A DNA stretch of 31,830 bases from a virus, in IMG/VR virus record IMGVR_UViG_3300009151_000238, positions 1 through 31,830 of that record. One strand, given 5' to 3'. The translations under genes and the position numbers were made by a program. The notes beneath the pieces were generated by a model that was given only the letters and a program-made list of their open reading frames with translations, did no database searches and was not told the origin of the DNA. Below are positions 17,171 to 24,332 of the stretch, piece after piece. Each line of letters begins with the position of its first letter. The first letter of the stretch is position 1.

Positions 17171-17389
17171 ATGAACTCACAACTCAGAAGTGCGCTCGCA
17201 ACTTATGCTCGAGCATTCATCGCATCTGTCATCACTGGCATGATCGCATTAAACATCTCGCCCTTGACGATGACTCGTCAAGATCTTCTCGCACTCTCTA
17301 ACGCTGTTTGGGTGTCGTTCTTGCCGGTGCTGATGCGTGCACTGAACGCGAAGGACACTGCCTACGGTGTCGGATCGTCTGACAGCTGA
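17171..17389 (+). CDS. Holin
   Basis: A 72-aa protein, start two bases after the endolysin stop. Two hydrophobic helices (about 10-28, AFIASVITGMIALNI; 38-56, LLALSNAVWVSFLPVLM) and an ending with the actinophage holin-like ALNAKDTAYGVG. Such proteins form pores in the inner membrane and time lysis. Size, topology and neighbour agree. Confidence 0.8.
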   Translation: MNSQLRSALATYARAFIASVITGMIALNISPLTMTRQDLLALSNAVWVSFLPVLMRALNAKDTAYGVGSSDS

Positions 17390-17394
17390 CGCGC

Positions 17395-17628
17395 ATGAGT
17401 TTGTCTGACAAGCTCGCGCAAGTTCGCAACACGTCGCAACTCTGCGCCGTGAAGCGTTTCTGCATCTCTGCCAGCGATGAAGATCGCGACGCTGTGATGT
17501 CTGCGATCGCTGACGAGACGATCTCTAGTCGTGCTCTGGCGCGAGTGCTCGCTGAGAACGATGTCGACATCAGTCGAAACTCGATCCAGTCGCATCGACG
17601 TCGTGAGTGTAAGTGTGAACGATCATGA
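17395..17628 (+). CDS. Small HTH-like DNA-binding protein
   Basis: A 77-aa basic protein. The middle (SSRALARVLAENDVDISRNSIQSHRR) fits a helix-turn-helix in which SRNSIQSHR is the recognition helix; the end CKC may help fold or bind metal. Similar small proteins are paired with a metallophosphoesterase or other late gene in actinophages. Its stop overlaps the next start (ATGA), so the two are translationally coupled. Confidence 0.65.
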   Translation: MSLSDKLAQVRNTSQLCAVKRFCISASDEDRDAVMSAIADETISSRALARVLAENDVDISRNSIQSHRRRECKCERS

Positions 17629-18818
17629 GTTCATTCTCTGAGCAGCTCAACAGACTCTCGTCACCCGGCGCGTCTGGCTCTGACACTCGATCATCGAATA
17701 CGCCTGACGCATGGCGCGCTCGTCTCGAGCTCGACGAGTCTGGCGGCTTCTTCGTATCGACGCCGCGCACTGCTGGCGAGCTGCCCGATGCTGTGAATCT
17801 TCTGAGCGACTTCGATCTCGATGCTGATCTCTGGCGTGTTGTCTCTGTGCGTCGTTCTCGCTGGCAAAGATACGACGGCGAGTGGCTCGAAGCTGCTCGC
17901 GTCAGTGTTGTACCTGCTCAGACGTATCAGTCGCAGAGCGACTCTGACATCGAGTCTCTGTGTGACGAGATTCGTCGCTGGCGTCCCAGTGCTCGTCAGA
18001 AGCAAGCAAGCGGTGCTCTGAGTGCTGTTTATGCCATCGGGGACACTCAATACGGCAAAGACTCTGGGGACGGTTCTTCTGGCACTGTGCGTCGTGTTCA
18101 GAATGCGATCGAGCAGAGCGTCATCAGACATCGAGAACTTCTCAAGTCAGGTCGCGCGATTGGCACGATCGTCATGCCACAGCTCGGCGACTGTGTCGAA
18201 GGTTCGACAAGTCAGTCTGGCAAAGTGCTCGGGCGTTCAGACTTGAACGTCACTCAGCAGACTCGTGTCGCTCGTCGACTTCTGCTCGCATGGATCAAAG
18301 CTCTCGCGCCTCTTGCAGAGAACGTGATCGTGCCAGCAGTGCCCGGCAATCATGACGAACCTCATCGTGTTGTGATCACTGACTCTGCTGACTCGCTTCA
18401 GATCGAGATCGTGTCAGCTGTGCAAGATGCTTGTGCTGAGAACGATGCGCTCGCTCACGTTCAATTTCGTTATCCTGAGAGAGATGCTGACTCGCTCGCG
18501 TTGAATCTCGACGGCGTCGTGCTTGGCATGATCCACGGGCATCAGACGCGCAACGTCGATAAGTGGCTACAAGAGCAAGCAACAGGACGCACGCCAGTCG
18601 GCGACTCTGACGTTCTGTTGTCTGCTCACTTTCATCACTTCATCGCTCAACAAGTCGGACCACGTCTGCACATTCAAGTTCCTGCGATGGACGGTGGCTC
18701 GCCATGGTTTCGCAATCGACGCGGACTTGAATCCCCGTCAGGAATTGTCTCTCTAGTTCTCGGCGACGGCTACGACGCGAGACGCGATCTCTGCGTACTC
18801 GCTGGTGAGTCTCGCTGA
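17625..18818 (+). CDS. Metallophosphoesterase (calcineurin/Mre11-like fold)
   Basis: A 397-aa protein. The two-metal phosphoesterase motifs appear in order: GDTQYGK (139-145; Asp140), LGDCVEG (188-193; Asp189), GNHDE (241-245), HGHQ (304-307) and AHFHHF (334-339). Asp-x-Gln replaces the common Asp-x-His in motif I. Residues 1-130 are an extra domain with no recognised fold. Likely a nuclease or phosphodiesterase on nucleic acid; the actual substrate cannot be read from sequence. It is the last gene before a strong terminator. Confidence 0.85.
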   Translation: MSSFSEQLNRLSSPGASGSDTRSSNTPDAWRARLELDESGGFFVSTPRTAGELPDAVNLLSDFDLDADLWRVVSVRRSRWQRYDGEWLEAARVSVVPAQTYQSQSDSDIESLCDEIRRWRPSARQKQASGALSAVYAIGDTQYGKDSGDGSSGTVRRVQNAIEQSVIRHRELLKSGRAIGTIVMPQLGDCVEGSTSQSGKVLGRSDLNVTQQTRVARRLLLAWIKALAPLAENVIVPAVPGNHDEPHRVVITDSADSLQIEIVSAVQDACAENDALAHVQFRYPERDADSLALNLDGVVLGMIHGHQTRNVDKWLQEQATGRTPVGDSDVLLSAHFHHFIAQQVGPRLHIQVPAMDGGSPWFRNRRGLESPSGIVSLVLGDGYDARRDLCVLAGESR

Positions 18819-18838
18819 CTTGTAAGTTGTTTACACAT

Positions 18839-18883
18839 AAAGAAGCCCCCGACTGTCATTCGTTGACAGTCGGGGGCTTCTTT
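18839..18883. terminator. Strong bidirectional terminator
   Basis: A perfect 20-bp stem (18839-18858 with 18864-18883) around the loop TTCGT. The stem begins AAAG and ends CTTT, with A-rich sequence on the left and T-rich (TTTGTTGTTT) on the right, so it can act on both strands. It separates the rightward late genes from the leftward genes. Confidence 0.95.
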
Positions 18884-18892
18884 GTTGTTTGT

Positions 18893-19075
18893 CTAGTCTG
18901 CGAATCTCACACAGACGACCCAGTGATCTCTGTTCGTCTTCGACGACGTGATGCTCTCATGCTTGTGCACTGGAGCAGACTCTCGTCGAGCGACTTCAGC
19001 AAGTGCTTGCTCTTGCGTGTCGTACCACGCGAGTTCAATGTTCATCGGGTGAAACTCGATCTCAGAAGTGCTCAT
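18893..19075 (-). CDS. Small protein, third gene of leftward operon
   Basis: A 60-aa ORF, start at 19075 overlapping the stop of the preceding gene as ATGA. Sequence is polar with a helical stretch (TQEQALAEVARRES) and an ending HWVVCVRFAD. No family recognised. It ends ten bases before the shared terminator, consistent with the last gene of the unit. Confidence 0.6.
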   Translation of the reverse strand: MSTSEIEFHPMNIELAWYDTQEQALAEVARRESAPVHKHESITSSKTNRDHWVVCVRFAD

Positions 19076-19371
19076 GACTGCACGCTCACGCGACGCTGAG
19101 GTGACTGTGCGTCGTCTTCTGCGATCGTCACCATCACTGGACTGATCACGATCGGCTCATTGTCGAGAACTTCAGCTCGTGCAGCTGCGCGATCTGTGCG
19201 TTGCTTGTGAATAGCGCCTGCGACGTGAGAGATGACGCCCCACGCGTCGCAGATGTCGCAGTCGCAATTCCCTGAGCCGCGCACTTCGTTGATGTGAGTG
19301 CGTTCGAGATAGCGCAGAAGATCCATCGCGCTGACTTCGTCAAAGATGTAAGAGAGCTGCATCATGATCAT
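19072..19371 (-). CDS. Hypothetical protein, second gene of leftward operon
   Basis: A 99-aa ORF with an ATGA overlap at both ends. An N-terminal helix region (SAMDLLRYLERTH) is followed by a small Cys cluster CDCDICD (about 35-41), which could bind metal, and an acidic C-terminal half. No helix-turn-helix is evident. Function unknown; location beside the integrase makes a lysogeny-related role possible. Confidence 0.6.
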   Translation of the reverse strand: MIMMQLSYIFDEVSAMDLLRYLERTHINEVRGSGNCDCDICDAWGVISHVAGAIHKQRTDRAAARAEVLDNEPIVISPVMVTIAEDDAQSPQRRVSVQS

Positions 19372-19625
19372 GCACCTGCCGTCACGATGATGCTGTCGTC
19401 TTTGAGTAGTTCCTGCAACAACTCGTCATGCTCTTCGATGTATGAATCGAGACGACGAATGATGCTCCGTCGAAAGATCGTTCTTGGTACGAGACGAAGC
19501 TCTGCGACGAGAGACTTGATCTCTTCGATCTCGTGCGCTTCTGCGATCTCGAGCACTGCTTCGTCGATCGCTTCGTCGATCGCTTCTACGATCCTGTCTG
19601 CCAGTTCTTTGCGTAATGCATGCAT
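19368..19625 (-). CDS. Acidic helical protein, first gene of leftward operon
   Basis: An 85-aa protein, very rich in Glu, Ile and Leu (RIVEAIDEAIDEAVLEIAEA), probably all-helical and dimeric. I use the ATG at 19625 because AAAGGACAAGAC immediately precedes it, identical in style to other ribosome sites here; an in-frame ATG at 19664 lies inside a palindrome and is probably not used. Function unknown. Confidence 0.65.
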   Translation of the reverse strand: MHALRKELADRIVEAIDEAIDEAVLEIAEAHEIEEIKSLVAELRLVPRTIFRRSIIRRLDSYIEEHDELLQELLKDDSIIVTAGA

Positions 19626-19646
19626 GTCTTGTCCTTTGTCCGTTTT

Positions 19647-19664
19647 ATGCGCTGTCCGGCGCAT
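19647..19664. promoter_or_regulatory. Palindrome at the presumed start of leftward transcription
   Basis: ATGCGC (19647-19652) and GCGCAT (19659-19664) form a perfect 6-bp inverted repeat with six bases between. It lies where the transcript from the promoter-like elements at 19671-19700 would begin, so it is well placed for an operator or a leader hairpin. Confidence 0.45.
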
Positions 19665-19670
19665 AGTTAG

Positions 19671-19700
19671 ACATTAAGGCAAGTCCTCGGCTCAAGGCAA
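19671..19700 (-). promoter_or_regulatory. Putative leftward promoter
   Basis: On the minus strand TTGCCT (19695-19700) is followed after 18 bases by TAATGT (19671-19676). The box CTTGCCTT occurs twice, 18 bp apart (plus-strand AAGGCAAG at 19676-19683 and 19694-19701), which could reflect a regulator site. It would drive the three-gene leftward operon. Match to sigma-70 consensus is only moderate. Confidence 0.4.
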
Positions 19701-19724
19701 GCACATTCTAGGAATAAATAAGAA

Positions 19725-19762
19725 GAGAGAGTTTCACCTTGTAAACAAAGCGAAACTCTCTC
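19725..19762 (-). terminator. Terminator of the integrase gene
   Basis: GAGAGAGTTTC (19725-19735) pairs with GAAACTCTCTC (19752-19762), and the loop can pair further (CTTGT with ACAAAG, one bulge). On the minus strand the hairpin is followed by a T-rich run (TTCTTATTTATTCC). It lies downstream of the leftward integrase gene. Confidence 0.75.
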
Positions 19763-19834
19763 AGCAGCTGACTTCGTCGCGATCGTCGCCAGCATGTCGA
19801 GCCACGGACATAGCATCGACACTTCTAGTCTAAT

Positions 19835-20683
19835 CTACGCGCTCGCGTAGATCGGAACCTGTAGCAAGTTGACAACCGAGGTCGGTCTCGACTGCTCGAG
19901 CGCAGTGTATTGCTGAGTCGTCGCGACACTCGCGTGACGCATCAGATCACGAACAACAAGAAGATCGCCCCCTGATGCTTTCAACGCGCTGGTCGCAAAG
20001 TAATGCCGACAAGAATGGAACTTCTTATCGACGCCGACTCGACGCATCTCTTCGCAAGCGTATGCGCTGATCTTGTTTGGGTTCAGATTCCAGAGACGAC
20101 CGAGTCTGCCTTGCTTCTGAATGATCTCTGCAACAAGCGGGTGCGCAGGAATGACGAGATCTGTCTTTCCTTTGCCGCGAACTCGAAGAGTGAAGCCGTC
20201 ATCTGTCTGCTCAAGATCTGCGCCCATGAGTCCTGAAACTTCCATCGCTCTCAATCCAGCGAAACAACCGAGAACGAACCATGAGCGCATCGGCTCGTTC
20301 GTCATGCTCAACAGAGTCGCAGCTTCACGATCAGTCAAAGGTCTCGGGTGATTACGCGTCTTTCGAATCACAGGCAACTTCAGCGTCGGATTGTTGTCTA
20401 CAATTCCGAGCTCGTTCATCGTGCGATAGATACTCGTCAGTCGCCACATATAGTTTGCGCGAGTGTTGTTCTTTGTTGCTTTCAAGATCAGATCTTCGCA
20501 GTCTTCAATCGTGACGTCTTCAGGGTGTTTCGCGAGACGTCGCAGATGCGCAACATCATTCACCCAGAGATGTCTCGACCAGCCTTTCGCTTCGTATCTG
20601 CGCTTCAGCTGTCGCTCGATTTCCTCGATGGGAATACGCGCGACACGCTGAGAACTATTCCCTGTTGCGTAAACGTCTGTCAT
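19835..20683 (-). CDS. int: Tyrosine integrase
   Basis: A 282-aa tyrosine recombinase. The catalytic set is complete: Arg145 in FAGLRAMEVSGL, Lys in GKGKTD (171-173), His223-x-x-Arg226 in HSCRHYF, His250 and Tyr259 in RHASVATTQQY. A SAM-like core-binding domain covers about residues 15-105. It lacks a clear arm-binding domain, so it is XerC/D-like in size. The ATG at 20683 follows GGAGAAA; a GTG at 20701 in frame is an alternative. It implies a temperate life style. No attP core could be identified. Confidence 0.93.
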   Translation of the reverse strand: MTDVYATGNSSQRVARIPIEEIERQLKRRYEAKGWSRHLWVNDVAHLRRLAKHPEDVTIEDCEDLILKATKNNTRANYMWRLTSIYRTMNELGIVDNNPTLKLPVIRKTRNHPRPLTDREAATLLSMTNEPMRSWFVLGCFAGLRAMEVSGLMGADLEQTDDGFTLRVRGKGKTDLVIPAHPLVAEIIQKQGRLGRLWNLNPNKISAYACEEMRRVGVDKKFHSCRHYFATSALKASGGDLLVVRDLMRHASVATTQQYTALEQSRPTSVVNLLQVPIYASA

Positions 20684-20992
20684 GTGTGCTAGTTTCTCCA
20701 CTGTTACTTATCTCCCCAGATAGTCGGATCGCTGATCTCGTCGATAAGTTGCGAATAGTAAAACATCTTGCAGATGTAGATCTTGCAAGATTCAGGGATT
20801 CACTCCCACTCGAGTGTTTCCTGAGCTTTACTGAGTCGCACTTATCGCGAGTTCATAGATCTGTTGTAACACGGAACAGGCACAAAGATTCAATCTTTCG
20901 CGGAATTGTTTCAAGTTCAGCTCTCTGCTGGAACATTCCCGAGATCTGATCTCTGTGCATGATCCGTTCAAACTCAACGGACTGGACATCTC
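20684..20992. promoter_or_regulatory. Divergent control region between integrase and early genes
   Basis: About 309 bases without a gene, richer in A and T than neighbours. It contains ACTTATC-type sites at 20706-20712, 20743-20749 (inverted) and 20840-20846, and a longer inverted pair CGATAAGTTGCGA (20742-20754) and TCGCACTTATCG (20836-20847). It also has palindromes CATCTTGCAGATG (20764-20776), ATCTTGCAAGAT (20780-20791) and AAAGAT-TCA-ATCTTT (20884-20898). These resemble operators or integrase arm sites. I could not settle on promoter hexamers. Confidence 0.6.
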
Positions 20993-21184
20993 ATGAATCA
21001 CTTCTTGCCTTTTCTTATCAACATCTCGAGCCTGCTGTTTGTCTTTGGACTGGGACATCTCATCGGCGGCTTTCAAGAATGGAACAAGCCTGACGGCACT
21101 CGCGAAGTCGTCAAGCAGAATCACGCTCTGCGCAAGATCAACGCTCAGCTGCGTGAAGCATCGGCGAAAGTCGATCAGCGATGA
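20993..21184 (+). CDS. Small single-pass membrane protein
   Basis: A 63-aa ORF, first of the rightward early run. Residues 4-26 are hydrophobic (FLINISSLLFVFGLGHLIGG), followed by a charged helix. Could be a membrane-anchored early protein such as a superinfection-exclusion factor, but nothing proves this. Its stop overlaps the next start (ATGA). Confidence 0.6.
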   Translation: MNHFLPFLINISSLLFVFGLGHLIGGFQEWNKPDGTREVVKQNHALRKINAQLREASAKVDQR

Positions 21185-21315
21185 CTCATCTTCAATCTTC
21201 TGTCGTGAGCGCGTTTCCTTCGCGTGCTCGTGACGACGAGCGGGCTCCTGCGCTCTTGTCCATCGCGGTTGAGCCTGCTCGTCACTCTGTGATGTTCATC
21301 GAGTGCGAACGATGA
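21181..21315 (+). CDS. Microprotein linked by overlaps
   Basis: A 44-aa ORF with ATGA overlaps both upstream and downstream, the spacing pattern of real genes in this region. It is Ala/Ser/Arg-rich with no membrane segment or known motif. Without it there would be an odd 127-base gap between two tightly packed genes. Function unknown. Confidence 0.5.
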   Translation: MTHLQSSVVSAFPSRARDDERAPALLSIAVEPARHSVMFIECER

Positions 21316-21674
21316 GTCGCGCCAAGGCGAAAGGAACAGCGGCCGAGACTGCTGTTGTCAACTTTCTGATCGAGAACGGCTTTGCCGGTGCTGAGCGTCG
21401 TGCTTTGTCTGGCGCATTCGACAAAGGTGACATCGCTGGCGTGCCCTGCGTCTGCATCGAAGTGAAAGCTGCAAAGTCGTATTCGATCCCAGCATGGCTC
21501 AAAGAACTTGCAGTCGAGAAGAAGAACGCGAAAGCAGACGTCGGCATTCTTGTGATCAAGCCTGTCGGCGTCGGCGCAAAGAACGCTGGCGACTTCTGGG
21601 CAGTCATGACGCTGTCGCAGATGACTGATCTTCTTCGCGACGCTGGCTTCGGTGATGAGCGTGATCTGTCATGA
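21312..21674 (+). CDS. Holliday-junction-resolvase-like nuclease (PD-(D/E)XK)
   Basis: A 120-aa protein started at ATG 21312 (ATGA overlap) rather than the GTG nine bases earlier. It carries the archaeal Hjc-like pattern: Glu12 in AAETAVVNFL, Asp40 in FDKGDIAGV, and Glu50-x-Lys52 in CIEVKAAK. It should resolve branched DNA during recombination or before packaging. The size is right for the family. Confidence 0.82.
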   Translation: MSRAKAKGTAAETAVVNFLIENGFAGAERRALSGAFDKGDIAGVPCVCIEVKAAKSYSIPAWLKELAVEKKNAKADVGILVIKPVGVGAKNAGDFWAVMTLSQMTDLLRDAGFGDERDLS

Positions 21675-22111
21675 GAGTGCCAGAGATCTGGTTCGCGTTG
21701 CCCGACTTTCGTGACGGTCTCTGCGCGACTGAACCCTTGCCAGATCTGTTCTTTCCTGACACTGCTCGCGAAGAGCGTGACTGGGCGCATCTGTATCGAG
21801 CGATCTGTGAGTCATGTCATCGACGCGTCGAGTGTCTGGACTATGCACTCGAGAACAACATTGAGCACGGCGTCTGGGGCGGTTTAACACCGGCTCAGCG
21901 CGAAGTGATCAAGCCATTCAGAGACAAGCGCATTCTGCTGATCGACGCTTTCGAGCAGCTGCGTGCGACAGGTCTTTCAGAAGAGCAGTCGCTCGATGAA
22001 CTCGACACGAGTCTGAACGGAATCTACAAGTCGCGAAGACATCGCGATCGACAAACAACCAAACACAACACAACACAATCGAAAGAGGACAAGCCATGCA
22101 CGATCAACTAA
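21671..22111 (+). CDS. WhiB-family transcription regulator
   Basis: A 146-aa protein with the WhiB signature: Cys18, Cys46, Cys49 and Cys55 (spacing C-x27-C-x2-C-x5-C) for a 4Fe-4S cluster, then GVWGG (67-71) and the basic segment TPAQRE. The C-terminal third is longer than usual, with a coiled Glu-rich helix and a basic end. Phage WhiB proteins may take over or block host sigma-factor-linked regulation. This family is confined to actinobacteria and their phages, and so points to the host group. Its end overlaps the next gene by 16 bases. Confidence 0.9.
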   Translation: MRVPEIWFALPDFRDGLCATEPLPDLFFPDTAREERDWAHLYRAICESCHRRVECLDYALENNIEHGVWGGLTPAQREVIKPFRDKRILLIDAFEQLRATGLSEEQSLDELDTSLNGIYKSRRHRDRQTTKHNTTQSKEDKPCTIN

Positions 22112-22365
22112 TTGCGGCGTCAAGTTTCGCTCTCGCTTTGAGCGCAGTCGCACTCACTTATCATCTCGCCATCAACATCGGAAAGCGTCGAATGCTGGAC
22201 AGCATCATCGAAGACATCTCTCTGGGAATGGCGCAACGTCAAGTCGATGAGTCAAAGATTCAGTCTCAAGCACTGATCGACAACGCGAACGGAACTCCGA
22301 TCGCAGACTCGCTCGCTCGAGAGCTGAAGATCGAGATCAACACTGAGAAGAGTGACTGCGAATGA
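22096..22365 (+). CDS. Small membrane protein
   Basis: An 89-aa ORF with AAAGAGGACAAGCC before ATG 22096, a strong ribosome site. One hydrophobic segment (about 6-27, AASSFALALSAVALTYHLAIN) then a polar helical tail. It starts within the end of the WhiB gene and ends overlapping the next start. Function unknown. Confidence 0.65.
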   Translation: MHDQLIAASSFALALSAVALTYHLAINIGKRRMLDSIIEDISLGMAQRQVDESKIQSQALIDNANGTPIADSLARELKIEINTEKSDCE

Positions 22366-22682
22366 GCACACAACATTCACAAGATCTCGTCGAGTTCGAT
22401 GCTCAAGTTGCTCACTGGATCTCTGAGTATCGACGTCTCAAGCGTGAGATCGCACGCATCAACGAAGCGATCGACATCGCTCGAGCACACATCGAGTCAG
22501 CACTCGGCGAAGCAAGTCTCGGTCTCGTCAATGGTGCGCCAGCAGTGCGCTTCAGCATCGTCGAGTCTGAACGTCTCGACATCAAGAAGGCTCGCGAAGT
22601 GTTGCCTGCGCAAGTGCTTGAGCTGCTTCTGAAGAAGTCTCAGAGTCGTCGCTTCGTCGTGCTAGAAGAAGGTGACATCTGA
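22362..22682 (+). CDS. Helical protein of the recombination/modification block
   Basis: A 106-aa protein with an N-terminal coiled helix (YRRLKREIARINEAIDIARAHI) and a C-terminal strand region (NGAPAVRFSIVESERLDIKKA, SRRFVVLEEG). The pattern resembles small proteins encoded with phage exonuclease/recombinase modules, where the G-x-PAVRF strand is typical. It may be a recombination accessory factor. Overlaps the next start (TGATG). Confidence 0.55.
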   Translation: MSTQHSQDLVEFDAQVAHWISEYRRLKREIARINEAIDIARAHIESALGEASLGLVNGAPAVRFSIVESERLDIKKAREVLPAQVLELLLKKSQSRRFVVLEEGDI

Positions 22683-23329
22683 TGAGACTTCTCGATCTCT
22701 ATTGCAAAGCAGGTGGCGCATCTACTGGATACGCAGACGCAGGCTTCGAAGTTGTCGGCGTCGACATCAGTCGTCAGAAGCGTTATCCGTTTGAGTTCAT
22801 TCAAGCAGATGCTCTCGAAGTGCTCGCTGACGTCGACTTCTTGAGCACGTTCGACGTGCTCGCAGGATCGCCGCCATGTCAGACGCACAGCATCACGAAG
22901 AATCTGCGCATCGCTCAGGGCAAGTCGACGACGAAGGTCGATCTGATTCCTCAGACGCGTGCAGCTTTCATCGCGTCTGGCAAGCCTTACGTCATCGAGA
23001 ACGTGCCTGGCGCGCCGATGATAGATCCGATCATTCTGTGTGGATCATCTTTCGGTCTTCGAGTTCGTCGTCATCGCCAGTTCGAGTCGAACGTCAAACT
23101 CGCTGAACTGCCTTGTGATCACAAGTCTCAGGGACGTCCTGTCGGTATCTATGGCTCAATGCGCGACGAGATTCCTCATGGCGGGAAGACTGCGACGTCG
23201 ATCGAAGAAGCACGTCATGCGATGGGCATCGAATATATGCTCTGGCATGAACTCGTCGAAGCGATCCCACCTGCTTACACACATCACATCGGCAAGCAGC
23301 TGATCGAGTTTCTGGGCGATGCATCATGA
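22682..23329 (+). CDS. Mini DNA cytosine-C5 methyltransferase
   Basis: A 215-aa protein of the short actinophage DNA methylase type. Motif I DLYCKAGGASTGY (5-17), motif IV SPPCQ (63-67; nucleophile Cys66), motif VI ENVPG (106-110) and FGL-x-x-RRHR (124-132, motif VIII) are present. The target-recognition region is very short, and motif X reads EAIPPAY rather than GNAVPP. It may methylate cytosine with low specificity or need a partner. No restriction partner lies nearby. Its stop overlaps the next start (ATGA). Confidence 0.85.
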   Translation: MRLLDLYCKAGGASTGYADAGFEVVGVDISRQKRYPFEFIQADALEVLADVDFLSTFDVLAGSPPCQTHSITKNLRIAQGKSTTKVDLIPQTRAAFIASGKPYVIENVPGAPMIDPIILCGSSFGLRVRRHRQFESNVKLAELPCDHKSQGRPVGIYGSMRDEIPHGGKTATSIEEARHAMGIEYMLWHELVEAIPPAYTHHIGKQLIEFLGDAS

Positions 23330-24066
23330 CGAAACTTCTCTCGCCTGTCTCTGAAGATCGAGCGATCGTTCAGCGTCTTCAGTCAGTCATTCGTTCGCAC
23401 TCTGCGAACAGTCCACGCTCGAAGCAAGTCAACATCGGTCCGTCTGAGATCGGCGTTCAGTGTGCTCGTCGTCTCGCGTATCGCTTGCTCGACTGGACTC
23501 GCACGAATGACTCTTCTGATCCATGGCCGTCGATCTCTGGCACTGCTTTGCACGCTTGGCTCGCTGATGCTTTCGCAGCTAACAACGCTGACGCCGACTG
23601 GCTCGTCGAGCATCGTGTCACTATTCGCCAGAACTTGTCAGGCAGTCTCGATCTGTTTCACCGACCGACGGGCACAGTCATAGATCACAAGTGCGTCGGC
23701 AACACTTCCATGAAAGCACGCAAAGCTGACGGACCTACGCATCAGCAACTTGTTCAGCTGAATCTCTACGCGCTTGGACTTGAGCTGCAAGGCGAGACAG
23801 TCAAGAAAGTCGCGCTCGCTTTCTATCCACTGGGCGGCTCTCTCAACGGCATGCACGTCTGGGTCAGTGACTACGACTCGAAGCTTGCACTCGATGCGCT
23901 GGCGCGTCTCGATACGATCAAAGATCTCGTCGTCGCTCTTGATCCTGAAGAGGACTCATCTCGCTGGAACTTGATCCCTGCAGTCGCAACTTCATGCTCG
24001 TTCTGCCCGTTCTATCTGCCCGGCTCGACTGATCTTTCGCAAGGTTGCCCGGGGGCTTCATCATGA
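23326..24066 (+). CDS. Cas4-like exonuclease with Fe-S cluster
   Basis: A 246-aa protein. PD-(D/E)XK landmarks are His76, Asp109 in SGSLDLF, Asp120-x-Lys122 in IDHK, and QLNLYA (144-149). Four cysteines fit the Cas4/AddB-type 4Fe-4S lid: Cys46, Cys224, Cys227 and Cys241. It should be a 5'-3' DNA exonuclease used in phage recombination or DNA processing. There is no CRISPR array or cas1/cas2 here, so it is not an adaptation gene. It overlaps the next gene as ATGA. Confidence 0.85.
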   Translation: MTKLLSPVSEDRAIVQRLQSVIRSHSANSPRSKQVNIGPSEIGVQCARRLAYRLLDWTRTNDSSDPWPSISGTALHAWLADAFAANNADADWLVEHRVTIRQNLSGSLDLFHRPTGTVIDHKCVGNTSMKARKADGPTHQQLVQLNLYALGLELQGETVKKVALAFYPLGGSLNGMHVWVSDYDSKLALDALARLDTIKDLVVALDPEEDSSRWNLIPAVATSCSFCPFYLPGSTDLSQGCPGASS

Positions 24067-24263
24067 ATCTCTTCGTCCTTGCTGTTGTCATGATCTCGAT
24101 CACTCTGATCTCTGGCTTCGTTCTCGCGTGTCTCATCGGCGCGCTGATCAAAGCATCTCGCGCAGAAGAAGAACGTCTCGCACGTCTCGACTATTTCTCG
24201 ATGCACGACGCGCCATTCGATGCGCATGACAAGTCTGTCGACGATCGTCTGACGAGCGACTGA
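24063..24263 (+). CDS. Small membrane protein
   Basis: A 66-aa ORF from ATG 24063 overlapping the Cas4-like stop. A long hydrophobic helix (about 2-30, VLAVVMISITLISGFVLACL) is followed by a charged tail rich in Asp and Glu. No family recognised. Confidence 0.6.
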   Translation: MNLFVLAVVMISITLISGFVLACLIGALIKASRAEEERLARLDYFSMHDAPFDAHDKSVDDRLTSD

Positions 24264-24276
24264 CACACACAAGCCA

Positions 24277-24298
24277 CCGGCATTCACTCGAATGTCGG
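24277..24298. other. Stem-loop in leader of SSB-like gene
   Basis: CCGGCATTC (24277-24285) pairs with GAATGTCGG (24290-24298), one G-U pair, loop ACTC. It is followed by a C/A-rich unstructured leader and GAAAGGGGAC before the ATG at 24333. The arrangement matches other leaders in this genome. Confidence 0.5.
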
Positions 24299-24332
24299 CA
24301 CAACTAAACACAACAACGAAAGGGGACAAGAC

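Noticed and set aside
17171-17389. Holin gene read as a second lysis membrane protein with unknown role
   Set aside because: Two helices, the AKDTAYG-type end and position after the endolysin fit a holin better.
19676-19701. AAGGCAAG direct repeats as an attP site
   Set aside because: Too short, no tRNA-like core found nearby; a promoter or regulator site explains them better.
20764-20791. tRNA gene or tRNA fragment in the non-coding region
   Set aside because: No T-arm consensus or cloverleaf could be drawn; the pairing is simple palindromes.
23326-24066. Cas4-like gene as part of a CRISPR-Cas system
   Set aside because: No repeat-spacer array, cas1 or cas2 in the window; phage Cas4-like exonucleases are common in recombination modules.
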